The notes under the pieces are model-generated. The model saw only the letters and a list, made by a program, of their open reading frames with translations. It was not told the origin of the DNA and ran no database searches. A stretch of 28,161 bases of DNA from a virus, in IMG/VR virus record IMGVR_UViG_3300035698_004409, positions 1-28,161 of that record. One strand, 5' to 3'. The position numbers were made by a program, and so were the translations under genes. Of this stretch, positions 14,709 to 23,189 are shown piece by piece; position 1 is the first letter of the stretch, and each line of letters begins with the position of its first letter.

Positions 14709-15683
14709 ATGTCTAACGCAAAAGGATTTGACGCAACCGGGGAGATCGTGCCAGAGACTACATACGGCACGCTCGCAACAGGTACCGAAGAGCAGCTAAG
14801 GCTCGTATCAGAGACATTGACTCACGACATTGAGCCTCTCATGAACGAAGCGAAAGACGGCGCAGGAGCAGCAAGGAAAGCGTCAACGAAGGATCTCGAA
14901 CAAGGCGGGGGCACTGTCGTCTGTGAGTTTGACTATGACAACGCGCATCAACTGCTGTTCGGTGGTATGGGTGGTTACGCAGCAGGTCCCCCGAAGGTCT
15001 ACTCGCTCACCGAAGAACTGACGAAAATATACTCGATTGTCATCGATAGAACGATCAAGCGGTTTCAGTTCACAGGCGGCATGATCGAAGAGTTAAGAAT
15101 CATCGGTGACGCACAGACCTCGAAAATCCACATCGAGACTGACTGGGTATTCAACGGAGTCACGCAGTCAGTGGTCTTCATGGCTGATCCGGGTCTCGTG
15201 AGTTCTGGCGTCGCTCTCATGTCACAGATGACGTTCAGGATCGGCGACACTGGCGATGCACTCGCAGCAGGAGACGCGCTCGCGATCTCGTCGTTCGTGC
15301 TTGCGATCAAGAACAACCTGAAGATAGACTTTGCATCAGGCGACACAGGCATGATCCAACCGATCCGTGACACACAGCGCGAAGTGACTCTCGGTATCGT
15401 CGCGCCACGCTACAACAGCGAGGCAGAAATCACGGCGATAATGACTGCTGCAACAGGCCACACGATCATGCAGGCTGACCTGACATGGAACGGCCCTGGG
15501 ACGGATGCAATCACGATCCTGCTCCCTGAGATGCACACGTCGAAAGTTCCCGATCCGCAGGTCGCAGGATTCAACGCACTCGCGTTCGCTGCCGATTTCA
15601 ACTGCTATAAGAACATAAACAACCAGACTTACATGGCAAGTGCCGCGAACGTCGAGGCACTCGTCACTGTTGCAAACGCATAA
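14709..15683 (+). CDS. Major tail tube protein
   Basis: A 324-residue beta-rich protein between the terminator-like gene and the tail chaperone pair, the standard position of the tail tube gene. The sequence has tube-like features: an N-terminal 'GEIVPETTYGT', a central 'IYSIVIDRTIKRFQFTGGMIEELRI' and many alternating strands. It would polymerise around the tape measure. An AAAGGAG ribosome binding site lies 6-7 bases before the ATG, in line with high expression. At 324 residues it is longer than minimal tube proteins, so an extra domain may decorate the tail. Identity rests on position and style more than on a diagnostic motif. Confidence 0.7.
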   Translation: MSNAKGFDATGEIVPETTYGTLATGTEEQLRLVSETLTHDIEPLMNEAKDGAGAARKASTKDLEQGGGTVVCEFDYDNAHQLLFGGMGGYAAGPPKVYSLTEELTKIYSIVIDRTIKRFQFTGGMIEELRIIGDAQTSKIHIETDWVFNGVTQSVVFMADPGLVSSGVALMSQMTFRIGDTGDALAAGDALAISSFVLAIKNNLKIDFASGDTGMIQPIRDTQREVTLGIVAPRYNSEAEITAIMTAATGHTIMQADLTWNGPGTDAITILLPEMHTSKVPDPQVAGFNALAFAADFNCYKNINNQTYMASAANVEALVTVANA

Positions 15684-15716
15684 ACGAATCACACACACCA
15701 CGCTGAGGATACCACG

Positions 15717-16130
15717 ATGAATTTCAAGAAAAAACAGGCTGAAAAACACACAATCGAGAAGGACGGCACGAAGTTCTTTTTCGAAGTCAACGCAGCAAAG
15801 AGAAAAAAAGCACGGATCGAAATGTATCTCACTCAACAGGACGACTCGGCGACAATGATGGTTGAACTCTTCCGAAGTGCGCTTGTCGGCTGGGAGAATC
15901 TGATTGACGACGATACTGGCTTGAAGATCCCGTTCTCGATTGCTGTTCGTGACTCTCTCGTCGATGATAGCGAAGTGTTTGACGAGATCGACGTGTTTGA
16001 TATTGTGATACCGGCAGTCGAAGTCGAACCTGACAAGATTACCGACAAGACCGAACCGGATGGCAAGACTGAGGACACAGCAAAAAAAGCGGCAGGCTCT
16101 CGGAAGAAGAAGGACGCCCCAGGGAGCTGA
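15717..16130 (+). CDS. Tail assembly chaperone, G-type (upstream frame)
   Basis: The 137-residue protein lies between tail tube and tape measure, the position of the lambda G-type chaperone that binds and folds the tape measure. It begins 'KHTIEKDGTKFFFEVNAAKRKKARIEM', ends with an acidic then Lys-rich tail, and carries the frameshift site near its 3' end (A7 at 16082-16088). Ribosomes that do not slip finish at 16130; those that slip add the downstream frame. GAGGA lies 10 or so bases before ATG 15717. Confidence 0.75.
   Translation: MNFKKKQAEKHTIEKDGTKFFFEVNAAKRKKARIEMYLTQQDDSATMMVELFRSALVGWENLIDDDTGLKIPFSIAVRDSLVDDSEVFDEIDVFDIVIPAVEVEPDKITDKTEPDGKTEDTAKKAAGSRKKKDAPGS
16082..16127 (+). promoter_or_regulatory. 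Programmed -1 frameshift site: A7 slippery heptamer plus hairpin
   Basis: In the G frame the codons read GCA AAA AAA GCG, so 16082-16088 is a perfect A AAA AAA slippery heptamer. Seven bases downstream, GCTCTC (16096-16101) can pair with GGGAGC (16122-16127; one G-U pair), at the usual spacing for a stimulatory stem. The -1 frame has no stop from the slip point to 16468. This is the geometry of the conserved G/GT frameshift of long-tailed phages. Confidence 0.75.
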
Positions 16131-16468
16131 TCAACATAGACAAATGCGTCACTGAAGCGATTATGATGAGTTGGCGGCCTAACAAATGCATGAACTGCGC
16201 GTATTATCCTGAGTGCCAGCAGCCGACAGGCGTATGCATCGAAACACAGCGTATGCCAACGCCTCACTGGAACTTTGAGTTCACGATGGCTGTCGAGATA
16301 TATTTCAAAACGATTCAGCTCTCAGGATGCGATTTCAACGGAATACCACAACTCACGATGCTCGAATTTGTTATGGAGCATACTGAGTGCGAGCTCGACG
16401 ACGACGAAATGTTCATTTACTTGATTCTCGAACTACATCACGGAATGATCTCAACTCGTAATATGTAA
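16088..16468 (+). CDS. Tail assembly chaperone, T part reached by -1 frameshift (Cys-rich)
   Basis: This frame contributes 126 residues to a predicted 250-residue GT fusion (15717-16088, then 16088-16468). It begins SGRLSEEEGRPRELINIDKC after the slip, needs no start of its own, and ends 11 bases before the tape measure start. Residues just after an ATG at 16163 hold a Cys cluster (KCMNCAYYPEC, then CIE) that could bind zinc, which is unusual in known T domains. The C-terminal part is acidic and helical (MEHTECELDDDEMFIYLILE). An independent start at 16163 is conceivable but lacks a ribosome binding site, so I favour the fusion. It would bridge the tape measure and tube subunits. Confidence 0.7.
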   Translation, partial: SGRLSEEEGRPRELINIDKCVTEAIMMSWRPNKCMNCAYYPECQQPTGVCIETQRMPTPHWNFEFTMAVEIYFKTIQLSGCDFNGIPQLTMLEFVMEHTECELDDDEMFIYLILELHHGMISTRNM

Positions 16469-16479
16469 CGAGGCGAAGC

Positions 16480-18612
16480 ATGGCTATCAGAATACAGATC
16501 GACGTCGATGAACGTGGCGCAGTCACAGGCATCAAGAAGATCGACACAGAGCTGAACAAGTTCGATAAACAGACAAAGAAATCGAACAAGTCTCTCGCAA
16601 AGACGAATGTTCTTCTAAAGCAGATGAAAACGGTACTCCCTGCACTTACGGCAGGCTACGCAGCATACAAGGGCTTGCAGATAGCAAGATATACTCTGGA
16701 AGTTGCCGGAAGCTTTGAAGTCCTTCAAATATCCCTCGACACAATCACAAAAGGCAGAGGCCCAGAGACGTTTGAGAAGCTCAATAAGTGGGCCTTGAAA
16801 ATGCCGGTGTCTACTCAGGGCGCGATTAAATCATTCCAGATGATGTCCGCAATGGGGCTGAAACCGGCCATCAAAGACATGACAACCCTCGTGGACACCG
16901 CGTCGGCACTCGGCGGAAGAGCTGACACATTGGACGGCATCGCTCGCGCCCTCGGTCAAATGTTTACAAAGGGCAAAGCAACAGCCGAGGAACTTCGGCA
17001 ACTTGCCGAGCGCGGCGTTCCTGCTTATGAGATACTAAAAGAAGAACTCAAACTTACAGGCGAGGAAGTCGGCAACATCGGCGATCTCGCTATTGACGGA
17101 CAGAAAGCCGTTGACGCACTGCTCACTGGAATGAATAAGCGTTTTGCAGGACAGGCCGAAAAGATTCGCGGCACATATCAGGGCATTAATACCGAGATAA
17201 AGTCAAATTGGAAAGAGTGGATACGGCTTGTCATGGACACCGGGCCGTTCGAGGGCGTCAAGGGCGCACTGAAAGAAATACGCGATCTTACTGATGATAT
17301 GGTAAAGAGACAGGAGAAAGTCGCAGAAAGAGTCAAGGCAGCACGAAGCCTCGAAAAAAAAGGCATCGATCCAGAAAAAAGGGCACTCGGCCTGTTCAGT
17401 CAAGCGCCCCCCGGCGAAACTGGTGTGAAGTTCAGGAGCGCTCCGGCACGCAGCGTTCTCGCTGAACTCACTCGCGGTGATATATTGAACCTCTTCAAGA
17501 AGGACTCACCGAGGCCATTTTCAAATAGGCAATTGGACTTTGAAATAGCATTACAGGAAGGGGCAAAAAAAGCTAAGGAAATGTCAGAAGCATCGGCAGG
17601 CACAGCAGGCAAGATACAGAATACCGGCCTTATGCTCGAACTGTTAAATAATGACTTAGCGGAATACAGAAGAAACCTCGCCATATTTGACGTAGGACGG
17701 CTCAAGGGGTTGCCTCAATTTGAAACAAAAGACCTGCCATTTATCGGGACAAAAGAGTCGCCTGCCCTCGTTGGCGAGGCCAAAAGACAGAAACTAAGAC
17801 AGCAAGAACAAGAAAGGCCTTTGTTTGGCAGAGAGAAAGGCCTTCTGAGCGACGAACGCGAGCAGGCCGGGCCCACACCAGAAGACATCAAAAAGCAGCA
17901 AGACAAGATCCTCGCTCTCAGAACAGAAATGGCGAGTCAGTCGCTCATACTCGCAAGCGACAGATACGCTGCCGAGATCGAGCTGCTTCAGTCTCGTTTC
18001 CAGACAGAGTTCGGCCTTCTGAAAGAGAATAACGAGCTGCGTCTGACGGCTGAACAGAAGCTCGCTCAGGACATCGACATAATTCACGCGAGACAAACAG
18101 AGGAAATGGAAAATAGACTCATGTCGTTCGTTTCGACGTGGGGCAGCATGTTCGATCAGCTCGTTGGAAAGTCGAGATCATCGTTCAGTGATATAGCGTC
18201 GAACTTCAAGGACATGGCGGCGGTCATGGCGCAAAGGGCATTGCTTGCAGGTATCGGAAATGCAGCATTCGGATTTACGGCAGGCGGTTTCGGCGGTGGC
18301 GCATTGAGTTTCTTGAAGAGTTCGTTTGGGTTTCGCGATGGTGGGTATACTGGCGACGGATCATCGAGCGACTATGCTGGACCAGCTCATAAGCGCGAGT
18401 TTTATTTTCCATCTGATGTCGTTGACAATTACGGCTCTCCGTTCTTCGACAAGCTGCTCAGTGTTATGAAAGAAGGCGGCGGAGGCGGCAATCTCGAAGT
18501 GAATAATAACTTCACAAGCACAGATCGAAGCGAGATGGCAATGATGGACGACACAGCTCTCGCAGAACGCATGTCACGAGTCATTAGCGATAGAAAGATT
18601 CAGGTGCTTTAA
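16480..18612 (+). CDS. Tail tape measure protein
   Basis: A 710-residue protein that sets tail length and passes through the tube. The N-terminal region is coiled and Lys-rich; residues ~75-190 match the TIGR02675-type tape-measure N-terminal domain ('RGPETFEKLNKWALKMPVST', 'GKATAEELRQLAERGVPAYE'). Then come long charged helices (~residues 250-560), and a Gly-rich hydrophobic stretch near the end (GFTAGGFGGGALSFLKSSFG) before a 'FRDGGYTG...AHKREFYFPSDVV' tail that recurs in tape measures. At about 1.5 angstrom per residue the tail would be on the order of 100 nm, an estimate. GAGG precedes ATG 16480 by six bases. The stop overlaps the next start (TAATG). Confidence 0.9.
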   Translation: MAIRIQIDVDERGAVTGIKKIDTELNKFDKQTKKSNKSLAKTNVLLKQMKTVLPALTAGYAAYKGLQIARYTLEVAGSFEVLQISLDTITKGRGPETFEKLNKWALKMPVSTQGAIKSFQMMSAMGLKPAIKDMTTLVDTASALGGRADTLDGIARALGQMFTKGKATAEELRQLAERGVPAYEILKEELKLTGEEVGNIGDLAIDGQKAVDALLTGMNKRFAGQAEKIRGTYQGINTEIKSNWKEWIRLVMDTGPFEGVKGALKEIRDLTDDMVKRQEKVAERVKAARSLEKKGIDPEKRALGLFSQAPPGETGVKFRSAPARSVLAELTRGDILNLFKKDSPRPFSNRQLDFEIALQEGAKKAKEMSEASAGTAGKIQNTGLMLELLNNDLAEYRRNLAIFDVGRLKGLPQFETKDLPFIGTKESPALVGEAKRQKLRQQEQERPLFGREKGLLSDEREQAGPTPEDIKKQQDKILALRTEMASQSLILASDRYAAEIELLQSRFQTEFGLLKENNELRLTAEQKLAQDIDIIHARQTEEMENRLMSFVSTWGSMFDQLVGKSRSSFSDIASNFKDMAAVMAQRALLAGIGNAAFGFTAGGFGGGALSFLKSSFGFRDGGYTGDGSSSDYAGPAHKREFYFPSDVVDNYGSPFFDKLLSVMKEGGGGGNLEVNNNFTSTDRSEMAMMDDTALAERMSRVISDRKIQVL

Positions 18613-19013
18613 TGGCGAATCCAAAATGGAGATATCCGACAGTCGCGGCGGCCACATCGACTCTCGAATTTACCTACGGCGACTTTATGAGCGACGGCGA
18701 GTCAGTCATCGGAAACGTTCTTACTGATGAAACGCAGTCAGGCGAGATCATGCAGACGTCTCTCGGCGATGACAAGACAGAGCACACGTTCACATGCCTC
18801 GTGCCGACGACAGATCCAGCGAGCGGCGATCTCGTGTATGTCGGAAGTCTCAAAACGTTCATCTCGACCACAATCGGCTGGGCAGCTCGGACATTTTACT
18901 ATACAGACTCATTCGGCGTGTCATACGCAGTCAAGCTACTCTCGACCTCGGTCACGCCATCGAAGCGACACGTCAACTACAATCGGTATACATTCAAGTT
19001 CAGAGAGGTCTAA
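18612..19013 (+). CDS. Small distal tail protein
   Basis: A 133-residue beta-rich protein directly after the tape measure, where distal tail proteins lie. No catalytic motif is visible. The sequence alternates short strands (TLEFTYGDFMSDG, EHTFTCLVPTTDPASG, RHVNYNRYTFKFREV). Start overlaps the tape measure stop (TAATG), indicating coupled translation. It would sit at the tube end and hold the hub. Assignment is by position, size and secondary-structure style. Confidence 0.5.
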   Translation: MANPKWRYPTVAAATSTLEFTYGDFMSDGESVIGNVLTDETQSGEIMQTSLGDDKTEHTFTCLVPTTDPASGDLVYVGSLKTFISTTIGWAARTFYYTDSFGVSYAVKLLSTSVTPSKRHVNYNRYTFKFREV

Positions 19014-19015
19014 TA

Positions 19016-21892
19016 TTGCGCGATCTCACGGCATTATCGAACATATATCCGACACATCTCAACACTGGCATCACGCCGAAAACAGTCGTGTACATCCCTG
19101 ACTTGTCTCTTGAGTTTACGTCAACACTCAAAAGTACCGGGACGATCCTGAGAACAGCGAAGCCGTTCGGCGGATTCGAGCAAGCGCCGACACTGAGTCT
19201 ATCGAATCTCGAACTCGGTGAAGAAGTCACGCTCACGACGGAAACGACTATCGAGGGATATGACGACCATGTCACTTTGCGCGGCATTGGGCAGGCTGCA
19301 AGTGTCGGAATGATCTTAGACGACTATGAGGATGTTCGAGACGCCACAACGGGCGCTCTCACTGATGCGACGATGACAGTCGGGCAGCAATACAACGCAG
19401 CGACAATGACTCGCACGGTCGTTCGCGGATATTTACAATTTAAGATCCCCGCGCTCACGACATGCGAGGAAGCGACTCTCTATCTTCCCGGACTGCGAAA
19501 ATACTCTCTGACTGACTTCGAGATCGTCGTTGTCCTCGGAGACTGGACAAGCCTCACAACGGGATTGTTCAATGATTTTACAGGGTGGGACACATCGGGC
19601 GATTACACGGGCAACGTGGGCTTTGCGCAGCTCAACGAGACGTTCTCGACGAGCGAGTTCTTTGAATATGACTCGACGCTCGCTGACGATGATCAGTATG
19701 TCTATATCAGGATCAACAGGGCTGGCAGAACAGCAATCGAGGCAGCGCAGGGCGGCGTGATCAGGATCATGCTCCTGTCGAAAAACGATGTCACATCGAC
19801 AGCACCTACAGGCAACGAGTTCGTGATCTTCACAGCGCCAGACACGACGCTCAGGCTCAGATATGACACAGAGAAGCTCGACAATAAAGAAGTAAAAGTA
19901 TATCGCTATTATGGGACACGACCAGACGAATACACTGACATGCTTGAAATATTCAGAGGCCGCATTCAGAGTCATCGGCTCACGAACGCCACGCTTGACA
20001 TATCGATCAGGAAAGACGAACGCGATCTCGACATCGTGCTACCGCAGACGGTACTAACTGTAGAAGATTATCCATATTTACCGGAAGAACACAAAGGCGC
20101 ACGGTTGCCGATAGTTTATGGTGACTTCCAGTCGGCTGTCAGCCTATCACCGAACTTCGGGTCAATGCTAAACGAAACCGACATCAATAATAGATATGGC
20201 GGCGGCGCGCTCATGAAAGGGTATGTGACAAGAGACAATGGGGCAAGCAGGGAAGTTGTTGTCGCTTATCATGCCATGAAAAGCATTGACTTTTATCCTG
20301 CAGTGTGGGAGGTTAATTCTGGAAACTTTACTCCGATAACCGGAGATGTGTCTTTGGCTGGCACTGGCAAATATGACATTGACGTTGGTGATGCCTACAA
20401 TTGGCCCTATCGTGCCACTGCGAGCATATCAGACGACGAAACACTGATCGCGGCGCTACAACCAATTAAAATAAAAACAGCGATATCATACACAGAGTTC
20501 GGCAACATCACGAACCCAGATTATGCAATAAACGGCGATGCTTTGGACTGGTCAACACTAAACGTCCCAATATCTCCTTTTACGCTTAACTTAATAGAAT
20601 ATAATTTTGACCAATCGTGGGGCGTCACTGACGTAAAAACTCTTGTATATATCACAATAGAAACCGAATCAGATAGCTACGTTACTGATGCGCTTAGGGT
20701 TCAAATTCTGTATTGGAACGACAAGAACGAGGCTGAGGGTGAAGCTGATTATTATATCAACGCTGACGGTCAATCAGTCCTGTTTCTTCCGCAGCTTGAT
20801 ATCTACGCAACCGAGGACATACCAACTATAGACGCAGTAAAAATAACAGTAACAATATCTCTGGATGACAGCGCAAGTGATCCGGTAAATTATCGAAATG
20901 TGTGCGCCTCGCGTGGATATTCGTTAGATACGCAGAACACTTATTACATGAGAGGTCAAGGCCGCGCTGACGATGGAACGATCACCGGCGTCGCTGATAC
21001 ACTAATCGAGAATCCGTCTCACGTCATCGAATCGCTTGCAAGGGACGAAATGGGCCTTGTCGATGCAAACCTCGACCTCGTCGATTTGGACGCGGCAGCG
21101 GTCACTCTTGCTGCCTACAAGCTGGCATTCCAGATATTAGATGAATCGCGAGGACTTAGACTGCTTGACAAAATAGGACAACAGTGCAAAAGCAGCATAT
21201 TTCGTGATGAATACGACCGGCTGACGATGCAGGTATGGGATGAAACGGTTGGCTTTGCCGTATCAGGCACTGACATCCCTGACGATCTCGATATATTTCA
21301 AGGTAGCGGGAAAGAGTCTGATGGACAGGTTACAACGAATCCGATACTACGGAACTCAATCTCACTCGATCAAGTGCCGATCAGAGACGTTTATAACTCA
21401 TTCAAAATACACTATAACAAGAACAACGCAACAGGCGGATTCAGGGATGTCATAACAATCAACAACGGATCAGGCGTTGCGGCAGCAGTCGAAACGAATC
21501 TCGTGACCGCAGATGAAGCCTACATGGAACGCGATCAAGATATTGACGGGCTGAAAGCGATCACGGCAAAGAGCTACAATGACACAGAATCGATCACGAA
21601 CGATCTCGTATTCAGAGCTGATCATATTACGGATCGAGCAACAGCGGTTAAGCTCACTCAGCATCTTGTCGAAGCATACGCACCGAGACGCTTTCTCGTA
21701 CAGCTCACGACGAAAGAGAACGCCATCGACCGCGAGTTCGGCGATATCATAAATGTCAGATGGTCACGCATCAATGAGAAGTTTGGCACGCCTACAGCAT
21801 ACAGAAAAAAATGGGCCATATATAGCATCAGACACGAAACAGGATCGGGCGACATGACATTCCGCGCAATCGAAGCGAAAGTCGAGAGGTAA
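19016..21892 (+). CDS. Tail hub/baseplate-like protein with inserted surface domains
   Basis: A 958-residue tail-tip protein. Residues ~285-375 contain hub-like text ('VKVYRYYGTRPDEYTDMLEIF', 'RGRIQSHRLTNATLDISIRK', 'ARLPIVYGDF') as in siphophage tail proteins whose strands form a ring; residues ~650-958 continue the hub (AAYKLAFQILDESRGLRLLD, RRFLVQLTTKENAIDREFGD). Two inserts interrupt it: ~100-285, a beta domain with 'GYLQFKIP' and 'LFNDFTGWDTSGDYTG' resembling DNRLRE-type domains, and ~400-645, whose DNA is AT-richer. I start it at TTG 19016, three bases after the previous stop, with GAGAGG upstream; the longer frame reaching back to 18794 only overlaps the previous gene. It likely forms the tip and carries host-binding inserts. 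Confidence 0.7.
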   Translation: MRDLTALSNIYPTHLNTGITPKTVVYIPDLSLEFTSTLKSTGTILRTAKPFGGFEQAPTLSLSNLELGEEVTLTTETTIEGYDDHVTLRGIGQAASVGMILDDYEDVRDATTGALTDATMTVGQQYNAATMTRTVVRGYLQFKIPALTTCEEATLYLPGLRKYSLTDFEIVVVLGDWTSLTTGLFNDFTGWDTSGDYTGNVGFAQLNETFSTSEFFEYDSTLADDDQYVYIRINRAGRTAIEAAQGGVIRIMLLSKNDVTSTAPTGNEFVIFTAPDTTLRLRYDTEKLDNKEVKVYRYYGTRPDEYTDMLEIFRGRIQSHRLTNATLDISIRKDERDLDIVLPQTVLTVEDYPYLPEEHKGARLPIVYGDFQSAVSLSPNFGSMLNETDINNRYGGGALMKGYVTRDNGASREVVVAYHAMKSIDFYPAVWEVNSGNFTPITGDVSLAGTGKYDIDVGDAYNWPYRATASISDDETLIAALQPIKIKTAISYTEFGNITNPDYAINGDALDWSTLNVPISPFTLNLIEYNFDQSWGVTDVKTLVYITIETESDSYVTDALRVQILYWNDKNEAEGEADYYINADGQSVLFLPQLDIYATEDIPTIDAVKITVTISLDDSASDPVNYRNVCASRGYSLDTQNTYYMRGQGRADDGTITGVADTLIENPSHVIESLARDEMGLVDANLDLVDLDAAAVTLAAYKLAFQILDESRGLRLLDKIGQQCKSSIFRDEYDRLTMQVWDETVGFAVSGTDIPDDLDIFQGSGKESDGQVTTNPILRNSISLDQVPIRDVYNSFKIHYNKNNATGGFRDVITINNGSGVAAAVETNLVTADEAYMERDQDIDGLKAITAKSYNDTESITNDLVFRADHITDRATAVKLTQHLVEAYAPRRFLVQLTTKENAIDREFGDIINVRWSRINEKFGTPTAYRKKWAIYSIRHETGSGDMTFRAIEAKVER

Positions 21893-21895
21893 AAA

Positions 21896-23098
21896 ATGAC
21901 GAAGCAATCTGGACATATAGGCGGCGGAAGCCCGTCTGCATCGATCACGCTTGTCGCGAATGTGCCGGGGGTACCGACGTTCGTGTCAAATGCTCTGACG
22001 TCGATCACATTCTCTGTCGCAGAGAACTCGAACGCGAGTATCGTGACGTATGCGCTATTTTTCATCACCGCCGATCAATATATTGATGCTACAGGCACAG
22101 CGGCAGGAGCAACCGGTGAAGGCGGCGGCGGCGAAGTATGGCAGACAGCAGCGGCGTGGGATCTGACGGGTGTCGAAGTCGGCAGCTTGACGACCATGAC
22201 TGAATACACGTTCAAGGCGAAAGCGAAGAGCGAAGCAGACGTCGAGACAGCGTTCTCAGCAGACTCGGCTGTCATGAACGCGCTTCTCGCACTCGACCCG
22301 GGCACGACATCAGACAATTACGAGAGAGAACTGACGGGCGGCAATACGCGCATCACAGGAACGCCGACATGGAAAACGAACGCGCTGAACCTGCTCGCGA
22401 ACTCAACTGTCGAGAATCTATATTATGGCGATATCATATTCACGTATCTCTTACAGAACGAAGCGGATGACGTCAGCTCGATCAGCGTCGAATACTCTGA
22501 GGACTATGACCCGACGACAGAACTCGGCACATGGGCAGCAGCGACAGAGGGATCAGGCGGATCAGGATCGACCGGACTATCGACTGACGAAACAGGGATC
22601 AGCCATGACTATTCTTTTGACTCTTATGAGAGCTGTGGATACTCTGAACATGACACAGTCATATACATCAGAATCACAGCGAAAGACGTCGCCGACGACG
22701 CAACGTCGCCGAAAGTCATCGGGCCATTTGGCGTCAATAACAGGCCTGCAAAATTGGCATGGACTGCCGAGGACGAAAAGACATGGGGCAAGCTGAAAAA
22801 GCCTGTATTCATATCTGCGCTTGAAAGTCTGCGAGTAGGTGTCAGGGGATTTCCTGAAATCAGATATTACAGAGAAGAAGACGGCGCAGGCAGCGAAACA
22901 AAGCGGGCTGGATATGAAAGCATCGCTGACTGGCAGTACGAGACATCAACGGGCGTCTGGGTGATCCTGACAGTCGCAGGCATCCTATCTGAGTACTGTG
23001 ACGGCATAAACAGAGTGAAGTACACTCCGCCTGCTGACCTCGCGGTCGGTAATTATATATTGCAAGGTGAGCTGTGGGAGGATAGAGAACGTGGGTAA
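21896..23098 (+). CDS. FnIII-containing tail tip protein
   Basis: A 400-residue protein next to the hub. It is Gly/Ser/Thr-rich with repeated beta-sandwich signatures ('NVPGVPTFVSNALTSITFSV', 'LTTMTEYTFKAKAKSEADVE', 'SVEYSEDYDPTTELGTW') consistent with fibronectin type III-like modules common in tail tip and fibre proteins. The C-terminal third ('GVNNRPAKLAWTAEDEKTWG', then a compact unit to the end) could be a receptor-facing domain. GAGAGG at 21884-21889 and ATG 21896 give a clear start just after the hub stop. The last six bases overlap the start of a micropeptide gene. A host receptor cannot be named. Confidence 0.65.
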   Translation: MTKQSGHIGGGSPSASITLVANVPGVPTFVSNALTSITFSVAENSNASIVTYALFFITADQYIDATGTAAGATGEGGGGEVWQTAAAWDLTGVEVGSLTTMTEYTFKAKAKSEADVETAFSADSAVMNALLALDPGTTSDNYERELTGGNTRITGTPTWKTNALNLLANSTVENLYYGDIIFTYLLQNEADDVSSISVEYSEDYDPTTELGTWAAATEGSGGSGSTGLSTDETGISHDYSFDSYESCGYSEHDTVIYIRITAKDVADDATSPKVIGPFGVNNRPAKLAWTAEDEKTWGKLKKPVFISALESLRVGVRGFPEIRYYREEDGAGSETKRAGYESIADWQYETSTGVWVILTVAGILSEYCDGINRVKYTPPADLAVGNYILQGELWEDRERG

Positions 23099-23189
23099 AC
23101 ATATACCGCTCTGGACGGTTATTCTCGTTGATATAGGACTTGTTCTGATGTTACTCGTTTTGTGGCACATACAGGGGATCGTGATATGA
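23091..23189 (+). CDS. 32-residue single-pass membrane peptide between tail-tip genes
   Basis: GTG 23091 follows a strong GGGAGG (23076-23081) with a 9-base spacer and overlaps the previous stop (taa 23096-23098). The peptide (MGKHIPLWTVILVDIGLVLM then LLVLWHIQGIVI) is a single hydrophobic helix with little else. Its stop overlaps the next start as ATGA (23186-23189), so three genes are coupled. Being sandwiched before a signal-bearing surface protein suggests the pair may work together in the membrane. Family unknown. Confidence 0.6.
   Translation: MGKHIPLWTVILVDIGLVLMLLVLWHIQGIVI

Noticed and set aside
15336-15836. 166-residue antisense frame opposite the tail tube gene end
   Set aside because: It is Cys/Arg-rich, crosses two sense genes and their ribosome binding site, and has no start signal.
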